Assembly: GCA_027604185.1 (NCBI GenBank)
Contig: JADGKB010000021.1
Span: 62,001 to 126,000, forward strand
Length of the DNA stretch: 64,000 nucleotides
Direction of reading: 5' to 3'
Source of the DNA: Boothiomyces macroporosus
Lineage: Eukaryota > Chytridiomycota > Chytridiomycetes > Rhizophydiales > Terramycetaceae
Part shown: positions 11,084-20,907 of the stretch, one piece after another
How the letters are laid out: each line of letters opens with the position of its first letter
Position numbering within the stretch: the stretch's first letter is position 1
Made by a program: the position numbers and the translations under genes
Notes under the pieces: generated by a model
Databases searched by the model: none
Told to the model about the DNA's origin: nothing
What the model saw: only the letters and a program-made list of their open reading frames with translations

Positions 11084-11528
11084 ATAAAGGAAACTTCTTT
11101 TTTTTAATGCTCAGCCTAATCAATTTTCTAAAGGAGAAATAATCGAATGGAAAGCGAAATCCTTGGTTCCAGAGCCAGTCAGCATGTATCAAAATGAAAT
11201 TATCCCTATCGCACTTATTTTTGCTGAAAAGCATTGGCGTCACATCAACACCACATGCAAGTAGTTGATCGGTAGCTTGGAAATTCATACTGTTTTTGAT
11301 ACTATGTCCAATTTAAACATTAATTCCAATAATTTGAAATCAATTGCGGTTTACGAAATCAAGGATATGCGGAGCTTTCATGCTTTCAAACTCTATCCCG
11401 CTTGCTTATTGCTTTTTGGACCGTAAACCCTGATGTTTCTGTAATCTGTAATCGCTGTTTCAACACCAGCCGCAAGACACGTGACTGCAAGTGTCACAAT
11501 GATGGTGCAGTGAAAACCTGACCTAAAA
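11084..11528. other. Intergenic, 445 bp
   Basis: Between two plus-strand genes. A minus-strand ORF starts here at 11288 and runs antisense into the TXNDC17-like gene; I do not accept it as a gene. An 8-bp palindrome CACGTG with flank (ACACGTGA) lies near 11478. No tRNA or other RNA gene was seen. Confidence 0.4.
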
Positions 11529-12539
11529 ATGCAAGAAGAGAGCGCTGCCATTTTAGAGATCACCCAAAGTTGGCTTCAGTCTGTCGAAAGCGTTCTCGGG
11601 GCAGATAAAGATACCTACGCAATGATCGTTCTTCTATTCAAGAAATATTCAAAAAAGAGGTACCTTCTATTAATATAGACTTGACTACGAAGATCTTGTC
11701 AATTCTATCGAAGAGCTTCTTCCTAACGATCAAAACAAACGGCTCTTGATCAAACTTGACACAATTTTTGATTCAAAAGCAAAGATATTAGAAATGATCA
11801 ACGCAGATCAACCACAAGACAGCGACCACACTATACCAGAAAAGCAACCCACGCAGGAGCGACCCAAGAGACAAAATGTTAAACAACAGGACCCAGTAAA
11901 GGCAGATCCTGTACCCACTGACGACTCTGAAAGCGATCAGACTGAAAAGGGTGTTAAACCAAACACAAGAGCAAAGGCAAAGGAAAACAATGTCCCGCCA
12001 AGTAAAAAGAGAAAATTAGCCATTAATGTAAATATGGATTTGGAAGAACCTGTTGATTCTAAAACAACTTATACCCCCATAGAATCGCCTCTCTCAGGCA
12101 AGACCATAACAAACTCCCCAATATCATATAGGGGCTCACAGTCCCCTCGGCAAACAAACCAAATATTGCCAAAAAGATCTTATGCTCCACTGTCTGAAAA
12201 TCCAGAAGAACTGGCAAAAGACAAGCATAACTTGGAATACATTGTAAATTCCTTGGCAAAGCATTCAGATTCTGCACATACACTGTACGATGACGATGAG
12301 CCGATCCCTATATTCCAGGAAATCTTGGATAAATCTGAGGCTGGCAATTTTACGTCACTGGACCTGTTGGACAAAGATATAGAAGATATGCTGCAAAGTT
12401 TGTCTAGAACTGGTATTCGCGTTGATCGAGTTGTCAAGCACTATGAATACTTGGTAATTATAGTTTTATGTAGGTGGCTTACTATTTTCCATCACTTGTC
12501 ACAAGTGGTAGACTTCGAAGTAGAGGAACTAAAGAGTAA
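11529..12539 (+). CDS. Nuclear disordered protein with PAH-like N-terminus
   Basis: Introns at 11660-11678 (19 nt) and, less certainly, 12454-12473 (20 nt) leave about 320 residues. The first 75 residues form predicted helices whose pattern (VLGADKDTYAMIVLLFKKY, then LDYEDLVNSIEELLP) recalls a paired amphipathic helix domain as in SIN3; this is tentative. The middle is charged and disordered, with a nuclear-localisation-like PPSKKRKLA and many Ser-Pro/Thr-Pro sites. A helical acidic region follows. If the second intron is not real, the frame instead ends at 12546. Unknown function, probably transcription-linked. Confidence 0.55.
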
Positions 12540-12603
12540 CTGGTAAATAATCTGCTTGGTCAGCTATTGTATATAAAATATACCTTCAAGCAACAATCTT
12601 TAT

Positions 12604-13801
12604 TCAGTTTTTACCGTATCGTATTTTCTCTGCTTCCACTCTTGCATGCAGCATATAAATTGCTCGAGCGTTGTTTTCAGGTGATCCTATAATCCATACA
12701 GTCCTAGTAGGAGAGCCTTCCACTGGATCTGCGAATTTAACCTAAAAATCAAAAATATTTAACCTGGCTTCCAGATGAATTTCTAATTTCTTTAATCTTA
12801 CATCCGTTTTTACCAATTATTGCTCCAACTAAATCTGCCGGGATGGTCATTTCCTGTGTTTGTGGAGCAGTGTTTGTTTCAGGACTCTTTGGGATTTGAG
12901 CTGGAATAGAAGGAGAATAAGGCGCAGAATAAGGTGAAGAATATGCTGGAAAGGAAAGTTGGGGCTGTACAAAGGGAACAGGTATCTGATAGCCTTGCAT
13001 TTGAGCCATCATTTGAAGTTGGGGATAGTAATTTGCGTATAATTCAGCCATTTGTAACAATTGAGCTTGGTTTAAAGGCTGTGCTTGAGGAGCAGGGTAA
13101 GATGGAGGTGGGCTGTTGTAATTTGACTGAGATCTGCCGGGTTCATATAATACACAAGGTTCTACATCTCTTCGAAGATGGTAATCTCCAAATATATAGG
13201 ACAATTCCTCCCAAGCTTCAACCATTTGCTTTACATCACCAATGACATTTAATACCCTTTCGTTTGAATTGCCGAGGTTTTCATTATGGGTAAACATTGT
13301 GGCTCCTGTTAACGATTGCAGCTCCTTTATTTTGCTTCCTCCTTTGCCAATGACGCTTCCCATTTTCTGACTGGGAACCAGTACCCGCAGAGTAATCTGA
13401 TTCTCTTTAGAATCTCGGTCGTTGTACTCTGCCTTCTCCAGCAGTCTAGTCACAACCATGTTCATTGCTCTTCCCAAGTTGTTTTGCGGGCCAAGCACAG
13501 TCATTATCCTATCAGGGACTCCTTGAACTTGAGGTGTCACCATTACTTTAACACCTGTCAGGTCTTTAATCTCTGCAACATGGCCACCTCCCTTTCCAAT
13601 GATAATCCCTGCTTCTCTAGTGGAAACCAGCGCTCGCATTTTGATTTGCTTACTGTCGCTCCTGTGATTAGAATCGTCCTTTGAAGAGTAGTACGGAGTG
13701 GATTTGCTTTCATTCAGCTCTTCGTGTGCCTGTCGCTTCCTTGTATCCAGATCCTCGTCGTCTTCCAAATGCCGCTTCTTTGGTGATTTCCTGTCTTCCA
13801 T
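12604..13801 (-). CDS. Poly(C)-binding-type protein with three KH domains
   Basis: Two exons (intron 12742-12763, 22 nt) encode 392 residues. KH1 (residues about 55-120, GIIIGKGGGHV), KH2 (about 140-205, GSVIGKGGSKI) and KH3 (from about 315, GAIIGKNGCKI) each keep the RNA-binding GxxG loop. A Pro/Gln/Tyr-rich linker with repeated SPYSAPYSP-like stretches separates KH2 and KH3. The N-terminus is acidic/basic and disordered. The layout matches PCBP/hnRNP K and yeast Hek2/Pbp2, which control mRNA stability, localisation and translation. The intron lies in KH3 at the same codon as in the paralogue at 29418. Confidence 0.88.
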
Positions 13802-14249
13802 TTCGTTAAAGAATCTAAGAATAAGAAAAAGATAAAAGTATAATCAAAGGTCGGAATGAAGAAGAAAAAGAGTGAACATACATCAAGAATCCAGCAAGAG
13901 ATCAAGAAACAAAAAATTTTAAATTTCAAATCAGCAAACGGAAAATAATCGCAGCTCCCAATCTTCTATTGTGTTTTATGTCTTGTGACGAGGATTGTTT
14001 ACTCTTCAGGGGGAGATTTTTTTTAATAAATGAATTCTTTTGCAGGGTGATGAGATGGCGGAAGGTGAATTGCAATTTGCTTTTATTTACAACTTCCCTC
14101 GTGTTTCTGGCTGCCTAATTACTAATTCCGCAAATCCACCTTTGTCAGGACCCACCCTCAGCCACAATCAGTAGGCTATAAAAAAATTATAGTGCCTTTA
14201 CTAAGCTCACTATACAACCGAAAATTACCGGACACTACTCAAACAGTGC
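13802..14249. other. Divergent intergenic region, 448 bp
   Basis: Shared upstream region of the KH gene (minus) and carrier copy B (plus). A TATAAAAAA element at about 14176 is 74 bp before the carrier ATG, farther than usual here, so another leader exon or a longer leader is possible. No coding signal. Confidence 0.45.
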
Positions 14250-15302
14250 ATGGAACTATCACAAAGGAAGGATAGAGCGACTACTCTGGCAGCCATTGCT
14301 GTTGCTCCAGAAGTAAAAATCAAACAGGATTCGCGGCTAGGTGACTTGGTATTTGGATCAGTACTTTTGAATTAATTGTACAGATTTCTGGATTCACAGG
14401 CAAGCTAGTTGAATACCCATTCGATACCATTAAAGTGCATTTGCAGACGCAACCAAACCAAAGTCTATGGACTTGCATTCGAAGCATCGTCAAAACAGAA
14501 GGCTTTGCTGGATTCTATACTGTACATTAATAGTAATACTAGGGAATATCAGCTCCTCTTTTGGGCTCGATGGCTGAAAATGCTGTTCTATTCTTGGCTT
14601 ATGCTCAAATTCAGCAGTTGATTAGATTTTCCACTGGAACAAAGGAATCAGACCCACTTACTACCGCCCAACTGTGCTGCGCTGGGGGGCTCTCTGGTGC
14701 AGTAGTGTCTTATGTCCTTACTCCAGTCGAATTGCTCAAGTGTCGTTTGCAAATGCAGGACTACCTTCCTGAATTGGCTTCAAGTGGAAAACGCCATCAC
14801 GGTGCACTATCACTATTCAAACATATTGTCAGAAGTGAGGGAATTTCCGGTTTGTACAAAGGGCATACTGGTACTGTGCTTCGAGAAGTCGCTGGTGGGG
14901 CTGCTTGGTTCGGTAAATACTCTTTTATTCAGGTGTCTATGAAGTAAGCGTTAAAAAGATGATTGAAATGTCTCCTAAAGCGAAAAAGAAGCAAGATTTG
15001 ACTGCCTGGCAATTGATGGGTGCTGGAGCTTTGGCCGGGATGAGCTACAACGCAGGTATTATAGAATTAACTCAGCTCTGTATCCATCAGATGTAATTAA
15101 GAGCAGAATCCAATCAGGTTTGCACAACAATGAAGGCTTTTGCACTGTAGTAAAGTCGATCTACAAGCAGCAAGGCATTAGGGGATTCTTTAGAGGGTTC
15201 GGAATCACTGTTGCTAGAAGCGCACCATCCAGCGGTGTCATCTTCCTGACTTATGTACTTTACACTTAATCATAGGAATTATTATCCCGCAAGCTGGGAT
15301 GA
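14250..15302 (+). CDS. Mitochondrial carrier, ORT1-like (copy B)
   Basis: Six exons with introns at 14361-14383, 14522-14542, 14913-14932, 15056-15075 and 15255-15275 (20-23 nt). The SLC25 repeats are marked by YPFDTIKVHLQ, LTPVELLKCRLQM and LYPSDVIKSRIQ. It is a clear paralogue of the gene at 3150-4178: exons 2-6 have identical lengths (138, 370, 123, 179, 27 nt) and all five introns are at the same sites, while intron sequences differ completely. Probable inner-membrane basic amino acid/ornithine carrier. Only 151 bp separate it from the BCS1-like gene. Confidence 0.87.
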
Positions 15303-15453
15303 GTCTCGGTTCAAGATCATTTGAATAAAGAGAATTTCATTGTTGGTGTATGACTAGTTTTGTGCTGAGTCATTCAAGTCACTGCTGAAACCTTTGCTGC
15401 CACGCCTTTAGAAAATATAAATGCGGTGGTGAAACTTTTTTCTAAAACGGAAA

Positions 15454-17340
15454 ATGTCCATAGCAAAGTACATCAACATCCTCCAACTGCTGAAAAAGAT
15501 ATTGCCGATCGAAAGCTTCAAGATGCTTTTGATTCGGATCCAAGCAAATCTCAAGAATTTGCAGAATTTAATTAACGAACAACTAGGCGACAATGGTGCA
15601 CTCCAACCACTGGTGGAGTTGTTTTCTTCCAGCCAGTTGCAATCAATGCTACTAGCTTGGATTCCGGTAAAGTATGGCGCCAAAATTAACACTGGCATAT
15701 TTGCTGTAGATATGTTTGTAACAACCACTATGGCTACTATACTCGTATCTGTGTTGCGAATGAGCGGAAAAGTTGCTCAATTGTTTTTCTTGAATGCTAG
15801 TCCAGCCAACACAAATTCCCTTACCATCAAAGTGGATTACCATAGAATTACAACATGGGGAGACAAGACAGTCAACTCTCACTATGAAGCATTGCTATGG
15901 CTTGTTTCAAAACTGTCTTCAAAACAAAAAGTTGGTGATTACAGAATGATTGTGACAAACGATTACATCTCCAAAGATACCTTAAAGAAATACCTTGAAA
16001 AGGATCCGATTGCTGAAAATGATGTGCTTTTGAAATCAGTTACTTCTCAGTTCAATCATGTTGAAAATGTTGACGACATGTCCATTTTGGATTACAACTT
16101 GTTGCCAAGAGATGATGCGAAAATCTCTATCCAGCACGAAGGCAGAGAATATCTAGTATGGTTTGACCAAGAAGAAGAGCCTGACAAAGGCAACCAAACC
16201 GAAAAGATTCATTCCGAACCATCTTTGATTGTTCAAAAAGTTCCAAAGGCAGGAAAGGGTGCATCTTCTGACACTACCATTGAAGAAATGCATGAATGGC
16301 TGTTACGTATTACTAGATTATACAAGAGATATTTGGACAACTTTGATGAAAGATACAGATACGAGTACGACCCAGAAAATGGATGGACGCAATCCAATAC
16401 TCTTCATGTATCCAGAGGTTTGGCAGCTGTATCTCTTGATCGTGCCCAAGAAAGATTGCTAAAGAGAGATTTGGAAACATTTGTGCAAGATAGAGATTTC
16501 TACACCAGAATGGGAATGCCATACCGCAGGGGATATTTATTATCAGGAAAGCCAGGAACTGGAAAGACGTCGTTAATCAATGCAATTTCTGCCAGCTACA
16601 AAAAAAACTTGTACTACATTAATCTTAAAGAAATCAAGAATGATGCAGCTCTTCAAAGTGCCTTTTCAAACATCTCCAAGAATTCCATTGCCGTATTTGA
16701 AGATGTAGATGCTCAATCCTCCATAGTGCATGCAAGAAAATCGTTCAATATTGCCAGTTTATTTAAAGAGCATGCACCACCTCCTCCACCTGCAGAAGAT
16801 AAAGATTCTACCGATGGCGAAGATATGTCAGATAGCAAGAGCGAAAAAAGCATGAATGTAATCGGACCTAGACTTGGGGGTGGAATGAAATTCGGGGGAC
16901 CTTCTTTATCTACATTGTTGAATTGCTTGGATGGATACACATTGAACGATGGCATTATAATTATCATGACAACAAATCATCCTGAACTGTTGGATCCTGC
17001 ACTAATTCGCCCAGGTAGAATTGATTTACATCTGGAACTGGGATACTGTACGCATTATCAGCTCAACCACATGTATCGTAATGTCATGGATATGAAAGAT
17101 GAAAAGGACTCTAGCTCTGATGCAATTGAGGAGGCAACAATAGTTGGAGGCGAATTAGATTTAAGCCGCATACCAGAACACGTACTTCCACCATGTGATG
17201 CAATGAGAATACTGCTGCTATTTAGAACAGAGTCCCCTCAGTTTATCTCGCAAAAGCTGTTTGAAAGATGTGAAGAGTTACTTAGTGGAAAGGCAGTTGG
17301 CGACCCAATGGATTTAGAATTACAAGAGGATATGCCATAA
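15454..17340 (+). CDS. BCS1-like AAA ATPase
   Basis: Single-exon gene, 628 residues. A hydrophobic segment at about 81-101 is the likely membrane anchor, followed by the BCS1-specific region (residues about 115-340) and an AAA domain: Walker A SGKPGTGKTS near 362, Walker B IAVFEDVD, sensor MTTNHPELLDPALIRPGR. BCS1 proteins translocate the folded Rieske protein across the mitochondrial inner membrane; other family members act elsewhere. Odd: about 55 residues rich in Pro, Asp and Ser (PPPPP, then DSTDGEDMSDSKSEKS) are inserted between Walker B and sensor 1. It has no intron, unlike most neighbours. It may be a diverged paralogue rather than BCS1 itself. Confidence 0.85.
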   Translation: MSIAKYINILQLLKKILPIESFKMLLIRIQANLKNLQNLINEQLGDNGALQPLVELFSSSQLQSMLLAWIPVKYGAKINTGIFAVDMFVTTTMATILVSVLRMSGKVAQLFFLNASPANTNSLTIKVDYHRITTWGDKTVNSHYEALLWLVSKLSSKQKVGDYRMIVTNDYISKDTLKKYLEKDPIAENDVLLKSVTSQFNHVENVDDMSILDYNLLPRDDAKISIQHEGREYLVWFDQEEEPDKGNQTEKIHSEPSLIVQKVPKAGKGASSDTTIEEMHEWLLRITRLYKRYLDNFDERYRYEYDPENGWTQSNTLHVSRGLAAVSLDRAQERLLKRDLETFVQDRDFYTRMGMPYRRGYLLSGKPGTGKTSLINAISASYKKNLYYINLKEIKNDAALQSAFSNISKNSIAVFEDVDAQSSIVHARKSFNIASLFKEHAPPPPPAEDKDSTDGEDMSDSKSEKSMNVIGPRLGGGMKFGGPSLSTLLNCLDGYTLNDGIIIIMTTNHPELLDPALIRPGRIDLHLELGYCTHYQLNHMYRNVMDMKDEKDSSSDAIEEATIVGGELDLSRIPEHVLPPCDAMRILLLFRTESPQFISQKLFERCEELLSGKAVGDPMDLELQEDMP

Positions 17341-17524
17341 TAAACAGGGATTATTTTTTTATATAATAATATTTTAAAGTGGGGTTTTTTGTCCAGAAAT
17401 ACCAATAATAGAAATTTATTACAAAACAAACAAATTACGTTTATTTTAATGTCAGTTTCGTTTATAAAATCAGGAATTTTTGTAGAAAATACTGGATTGG
17501 ACAAATCCGTCCTAAATGGACGTT

Positions 17525-17820
17525 TTAAAAATTATTCAATTCTAAATCTTTTATTAGAATTAGATAGTTTTCATCTCTTGTTTCATTTTTTAACCCATTA
17601 ATGGCATTTTGTTGAAGTTCTTTGATACCAAGAAGTAATTTGTAGTTTAATTTTTCAAATTCATGAAGAACGTGAGGATTATTATGGAACCAATCTCTAA
17701 CTTCAGTTTCAGATTGAACCCAAGTCCAGCTTTAAGGACTTTTGTAGACCAGATAAAACGTAAGACAGATACTGGGATTTCACTATTGAATTCATTAGGA
17801 AGCATATTCTTACTTGTATA
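17525..17820 (-). pseudogene. Broken coding remnant at edge of accessory island
   Basis: Two adjoining minus-strand reading stretches look coding but sit in different frames: an upstream part with IPVSVLRFIWSTKVLKAGLG and a downstream part with WVQSETEVRDWFHNNPHVL running to a stop at 17525. No intron joins them. I do not recognise the family. It lies next to transposase relics and a CR gene, so it is most simply a decayed gene of the same island. Confidence 0.35.
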
Positions 17821-17924
17821 TTAAAAGATATATAAATCAGTTAAATTTTCATTATAAATTGAAATTTATTATTATATAGTTTACGGAGCTACGATATTGT
17901 GAAAAAATGTAACTTTATTCATTA

Positions 17925-18080
17925 ATTTGTGAGCGGTCTATGTTCAAATAAGATATTTGTTAGTTTACAAATCGAGGAAACACAAATTCCATGAAATAAG
18001 TAGTTATCATTTCTGTAAGTTTTATCCATAAATTGAAATATCTTCAGCCGATGGTTTACTCTTTCAATGGATTGTCTGAC
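17925..18080 (-). mobile_element. Transposase C-terminal relic (A)
   Basis: The minus strand encodes RQSIERVNHRLKIF, identical to the motif in the transposase relic at 20600-20892, then FHGICVSSICKLTN, which matches the relic at 19930-20023. It is the C-terminal part of a DDE transposase (DDE_Tnp_4/Harbinger-like by motif style). It sits 47 bp beyond the stop codon of the CR kinase gene. No intact transposase surrounds it. Confidence 0.65.
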
Positions 18081-18126
18081 TAGGATTTATTCAAAAAAAA
18101 CTAGTGTAGACTGAACTAATCAACTT

Positions 18127-19779
18127 TCATACATTTTCTCGAGATAAAGTCTGCAATTCAAGTACAAGTTTTTCATACTTTTCCTTCATTTCACTCCAGG
18201 CTTCATCTTCGGATACTGCTTTTCTTGTGTCAGAAAGATCAATCATAACTGGTTGAACAGTCCATTTATCCTTAGAAATAGGATATGGTAATAGTGCTAA
18301 ATGTCTCCATTCAATATCCAAGTGAACAATTTTATGTTTCGCCAATTCTTTCAAAGCTGATTTCAAAGCCTCAGTCGGATTGTCTATAAACTCATCAATT
18401 TTTTCCATATCAAATTTTCCATTTTCAATAATTTCATCGCTTGCCAAAAGATCTTTTGCAGATCTAATAGGTTCTAAAGATGTCCATTGATGTGCAGGCA
18501 TAAATCCAAGATGTCTTTCATTATCCTTTCGGTAATGAAAGACAAATGGCATCTGTACAACTTGATGTCCATATAGAGTAATTACCTTAGCGCGTTTAGA
18601 ACTCCAAACCTTCCGCCAAATTTCTGCTTCCGTTTTACCTGTTCGATTATCATTAAGAAACTTTAAGACAACAAGATTGCCACTATTTGAGGATGCTAGG
18701 TATACATGTCCGTCCCTTCCATGGTGATAAGTACGAATTAAAATAAATTTTTCGATGTTATGGTAAGGCATGGTATAGGAAAACTTTGTACCAACTTTAA
18801 ATTGATCCCATACGATTTGTTCCCCATAGGAGGTTGACAAGCATAAAAACTTTCGTAAATCAACATTAAGTCCATTTGGTGGATCAATCTGGGACAGATA
18901 CATTTTCCAAAGAACAGAGGCCAAGGTTTCTACAAGGTTGCTATCGTTATATGATAGAATTTCAGATCCAAAGATATATTGTGTGGTGTCATTGCTATCA
19001 TCTATTTTCTTGGAAGCTTTAACCTCGTCTTTAGTTGCAGCCTTTGCAATTTCATCCGTGTCTTTTAACCAAACAATACGCCAATGATTGTAGGTAGAAA
19101 GTATTCCAAAAACAAATCTCAAGCCCCATGTATATCGTAATTCAAGCATATAGTTTGAAATTTGGATCATAAGTTTATCATCACTTAAATCGTCAGAGGA
19201 AGTACCACGAGTAGATCCTGTAGAGGGTTTCTTCACTTCACATACTCCTACTATGCTTCCAAATTTGTTTCTAATTACAGCAATATCTGCACGGAGTGTA
19301 TTCAAGCCTTGTCTATTAAAAGAAAAAATCTTTTCGGAAATCAAATGGATTTCTTTTCCTAGATTGCAACATTCAGCAACTTCTAATAATGCTTTTTGTA
19401 CAAGTTGTTGAATATCTGCTTCAGTTTCCCAAGTTTTAAGTGTTTCAATCCCATCTACTAAAGTATTTGCTTCCATCCATAAAAGAGATCTAACTTTTTC
19501 AAGTTTGTCTTTCTTACATTCTTTCAATATTTGAAACTTGTCTGGAATAAATTCAACATTGCGGCCCCGTGGTTCATGAATACCATAATATGGTTTAGAC
19601 TGGAAAGAAGAACCTCCTGAGCGAAGTCCTAAAGGTGGAAGACCTTTTTCCAATAATTTTCCTCTTGCTGTTACTTCTGCTTCTGCATTTCGTATTACTT
19701 CTTCCATGTCTTCTTCCAATTCCTTTAATTGCTCTGTGGAAATATTGAGTTTTTTTAGCTTTTCTAAAATGTTATTCAT
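18127..19779 (-). CDS. CR (Crinkler-type) effector: nuclease domain plus kinase domain
   Basis: Uninterrupted 550-codon ORF. Residues about 110-270 match a PD-(D/E)xK restriction-endonuclease-like fold: Glu/Gln helix, catalytic Asp165 (in RADIAV), Glu181-x-Lys183 (CEVKKP), then a QISNYMLEL helix. Residues about 345-540 form a protein-kinase-like domain: glycine loop near 353-358, Lys373, alpha-C Glu388, HLD at 486-488 in place of HRD, and DLS at 514 in place of DFG. This pairing is known from CR effectors of oomycetes, chytrids and Rozella. I see no classic CR header at the N-terminus, only a coiled coil. It is flanked on both sides by transposase fragments. Confidence 0.75.
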   Translation of the reverse strand: MNNILEKLKKLNISTEQLKELEEDMEEVIRNAEAEVTARGKLLEKGLPPLGLRSGGSSFQSKPYYGIHEPRGRNVEFIPDKFQILKECKKDKLEKVRSLLWMEANTLVDGIETLKTWETEADIQQLVQKALLEVAECCNLGKEIHLISEKIFSFNRQGLNTLRADIAVIRNKFGSIVGVCEVKKPSTGSTRGTSSDDLSDDKLMIQISNYMLELRYTWGLRFVFGILSTYNHWRIVWLKDTDEIAKAATKDEVKASKKIDDSNDTTQYIFGSEILSYNDSNLVETLASVLWKMYLSQIDPPNGLNVDLRKFLCLSTSYGEQIVWDQFKVGTKFSYTMPYHNIEKFILIRTYHHGRDGHVYLASSNSGNLVVLKFLNDNRTGKTEAEIWRKVWSSKRAKVITLYGHQVVQMPFVFHYRKDNERHLGFMPAHQWTSLEPIRSAKDLLASDEIIENGKFDMEKIDEFIDNPTEALKSALKELAKHKIVHLDIEWRHLALLPYPISKDKWTVQPVMIDLSDTRKAVSEDEAWSEMKEKYEKLVLELQTLSRENV

Positions 19780-19929
19780 TTATAAATAAGAAAAAGAAAA
19801 ATGTCTTCGTGTAAAGAGGTGAAATAAATATTCAAACCTTTTTATCCCCTCCGTGTTACACAAAAAATTAAAAAATCACGGGTAAGGAGAGTAGGCAATA
19901 AATGGAATAAACAATGTATTAGGAAGACA

Positions 19930-20023
19930 AGGGTCTTTTATCAAGTTAGTGATCTTGCAAATCACAGAAACGCATTCACCATGAAATCGAAATCTTTCAA
20001 TTCCATACGCTGTGCTCATAAAA
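19930..20023 (-). mobile_element. Transposase C-terminal relic (B)
   Basis: The minus strand reads FMSTAYGIERFRFHGECVSV then CKITNLI, aligned over its whole length with relic A at 17925-18080. Same orientation as relic A, so the CR kinase gene lies between two direct copies. Its upstream edge is cut exactly at the start of the inverted-repeat arm at 20024. Confidence 0.6.
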
Positions 20024-20199
20024 TTTGTTACAGTCCATTACCTTTGTATGGCACATTTCGTGGCTAAAACCGCCCTATTATCCGTATTTTGTGTGTAATT
20101 GTGTGATTTACTAAAAGCCCATACGTATATCCATGTAAAAATGTTTGAGAGGATGTGCGAAAGCCATTTATTTGTATGAGACTTGACAGTGATTTTGTG
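20024..20199 (+). repeat. Inverted repeat, left arm (176 bp)
   Basis: As far as I can check base by base, the reverse complement of 20499-20674 with no mismatch over 176 bp. It contains the transposase 3' end (same amino acids as the C-terminus of the relic at 20600-20892, opposite strand). It marks two element ends joined tail to tail. Confidence 0.9.
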
Positions 20200-20498
20200 A
20201 GAGGGATGTGGAAGGTAGTTTGTCTGAGAATAAGGTAAATCTTCTGTCAAGACCTTGATACGAGAATTACATTGACTAAGTGTTACCTATTATATGACAA
20301 ATTATATGAGACAGTGTTTAATGAATGTCAAATGAATACCAATGTTCTATTTGTTCATATGAAATACTTGTAATAGTGATTGAGAGTGATTGACAGTGAA
20401 AAGGTGAATTGTCTGAGAATGATAAATTACAAAGTTTAAATGTCTCATGATTTACTATGACGAAGGTAATTTGTCTGACAAAGGTTGTTTTGCTGAAA
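20200..20498. other. Spacer between inverted-repeat arms
   Basis: 299 bp, AT-rich, non-coding. Three copies of a TTGTCTGA core occur (near 20219, 20410 and 20470), two of them extended to TTGTCTGAGAAT, plus several TGACAGTGA-like words. These could be subterminal transposase-binding repeats of the element. Confidence 0.45.
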
Positions 20499-20674
20499 CA
20501 CAAAATCACTGTCAAGTCTCATACAAATAAATGGCTTTCGCACATCCTCTCAAACATTTTTACATGGATATACGTATGGGCTTTTAGTAAATCACACAAT
20601 TACACACAAAATACGGATAATAGGGCGGTTTTAGCCACGAAATGTGCCATACAAAGGTAATGGACTGTAACAAA
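20499..20674 (-). repeat. Inverted repeat, right arm (176 bp)
   Basis: Perfect inverted partner of 20024-20199. Most of its length is the 3' end of the transposase relic that continues to 20892. Confidence 0.9.
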
Positions 20675-20892
20675 ATTGAATATTTTCAGACGGTGATTGA
20701 CTCGTTCAATACTTTGCCTAATTTGTTCAATTGTATTGTTTTCTTCCACAACAGTTACTTCATGTCTGTAATTCCTCTTTGGTGTCAATATAAAATCTGA
20801 TTCTCCTATATAGCCTTTATCAGCAATCAGCTTTTCAGCAGTACGCAATTTTGATTGTTGAAAAAGGGGTTTCAAAGTCCACAGTTTTGTTC
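20600..20892 (-). mobile_element. DDE transposase C-terminal fragment (C)
   Basis: Open minus-strand frame of about 95 residues without a start codon; a stop closes it upstream at about 20893. The pattern LIADKGYIGESDFILTP, then QIRQSIERVNHRLKIF, fits the last catalytic part and C-terminal helix of DDE_Tnp_4-type (Harbinger/IS5-related) nucleases: the glutamate of the triad would be in the IERVNHR helix. N-terminal two thirds are missing. It lies head to head against the CR gene starting at 20908. Confidence 0.7.
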
Positions 20893-20907
20893 AAAATCTT
20901 TTTAAAA

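Noticed and set aside
10866..11288. Minus-strand ORF of 140 codons with an ATG, including HADWLWNQGFRF, reminiscent of the end of a BRCT domain
   Set aside because: More than half is antisense to the TXNDC17-like gene, no upstream exon gives the rest of a BRCT domain, and codon pattern is poor.
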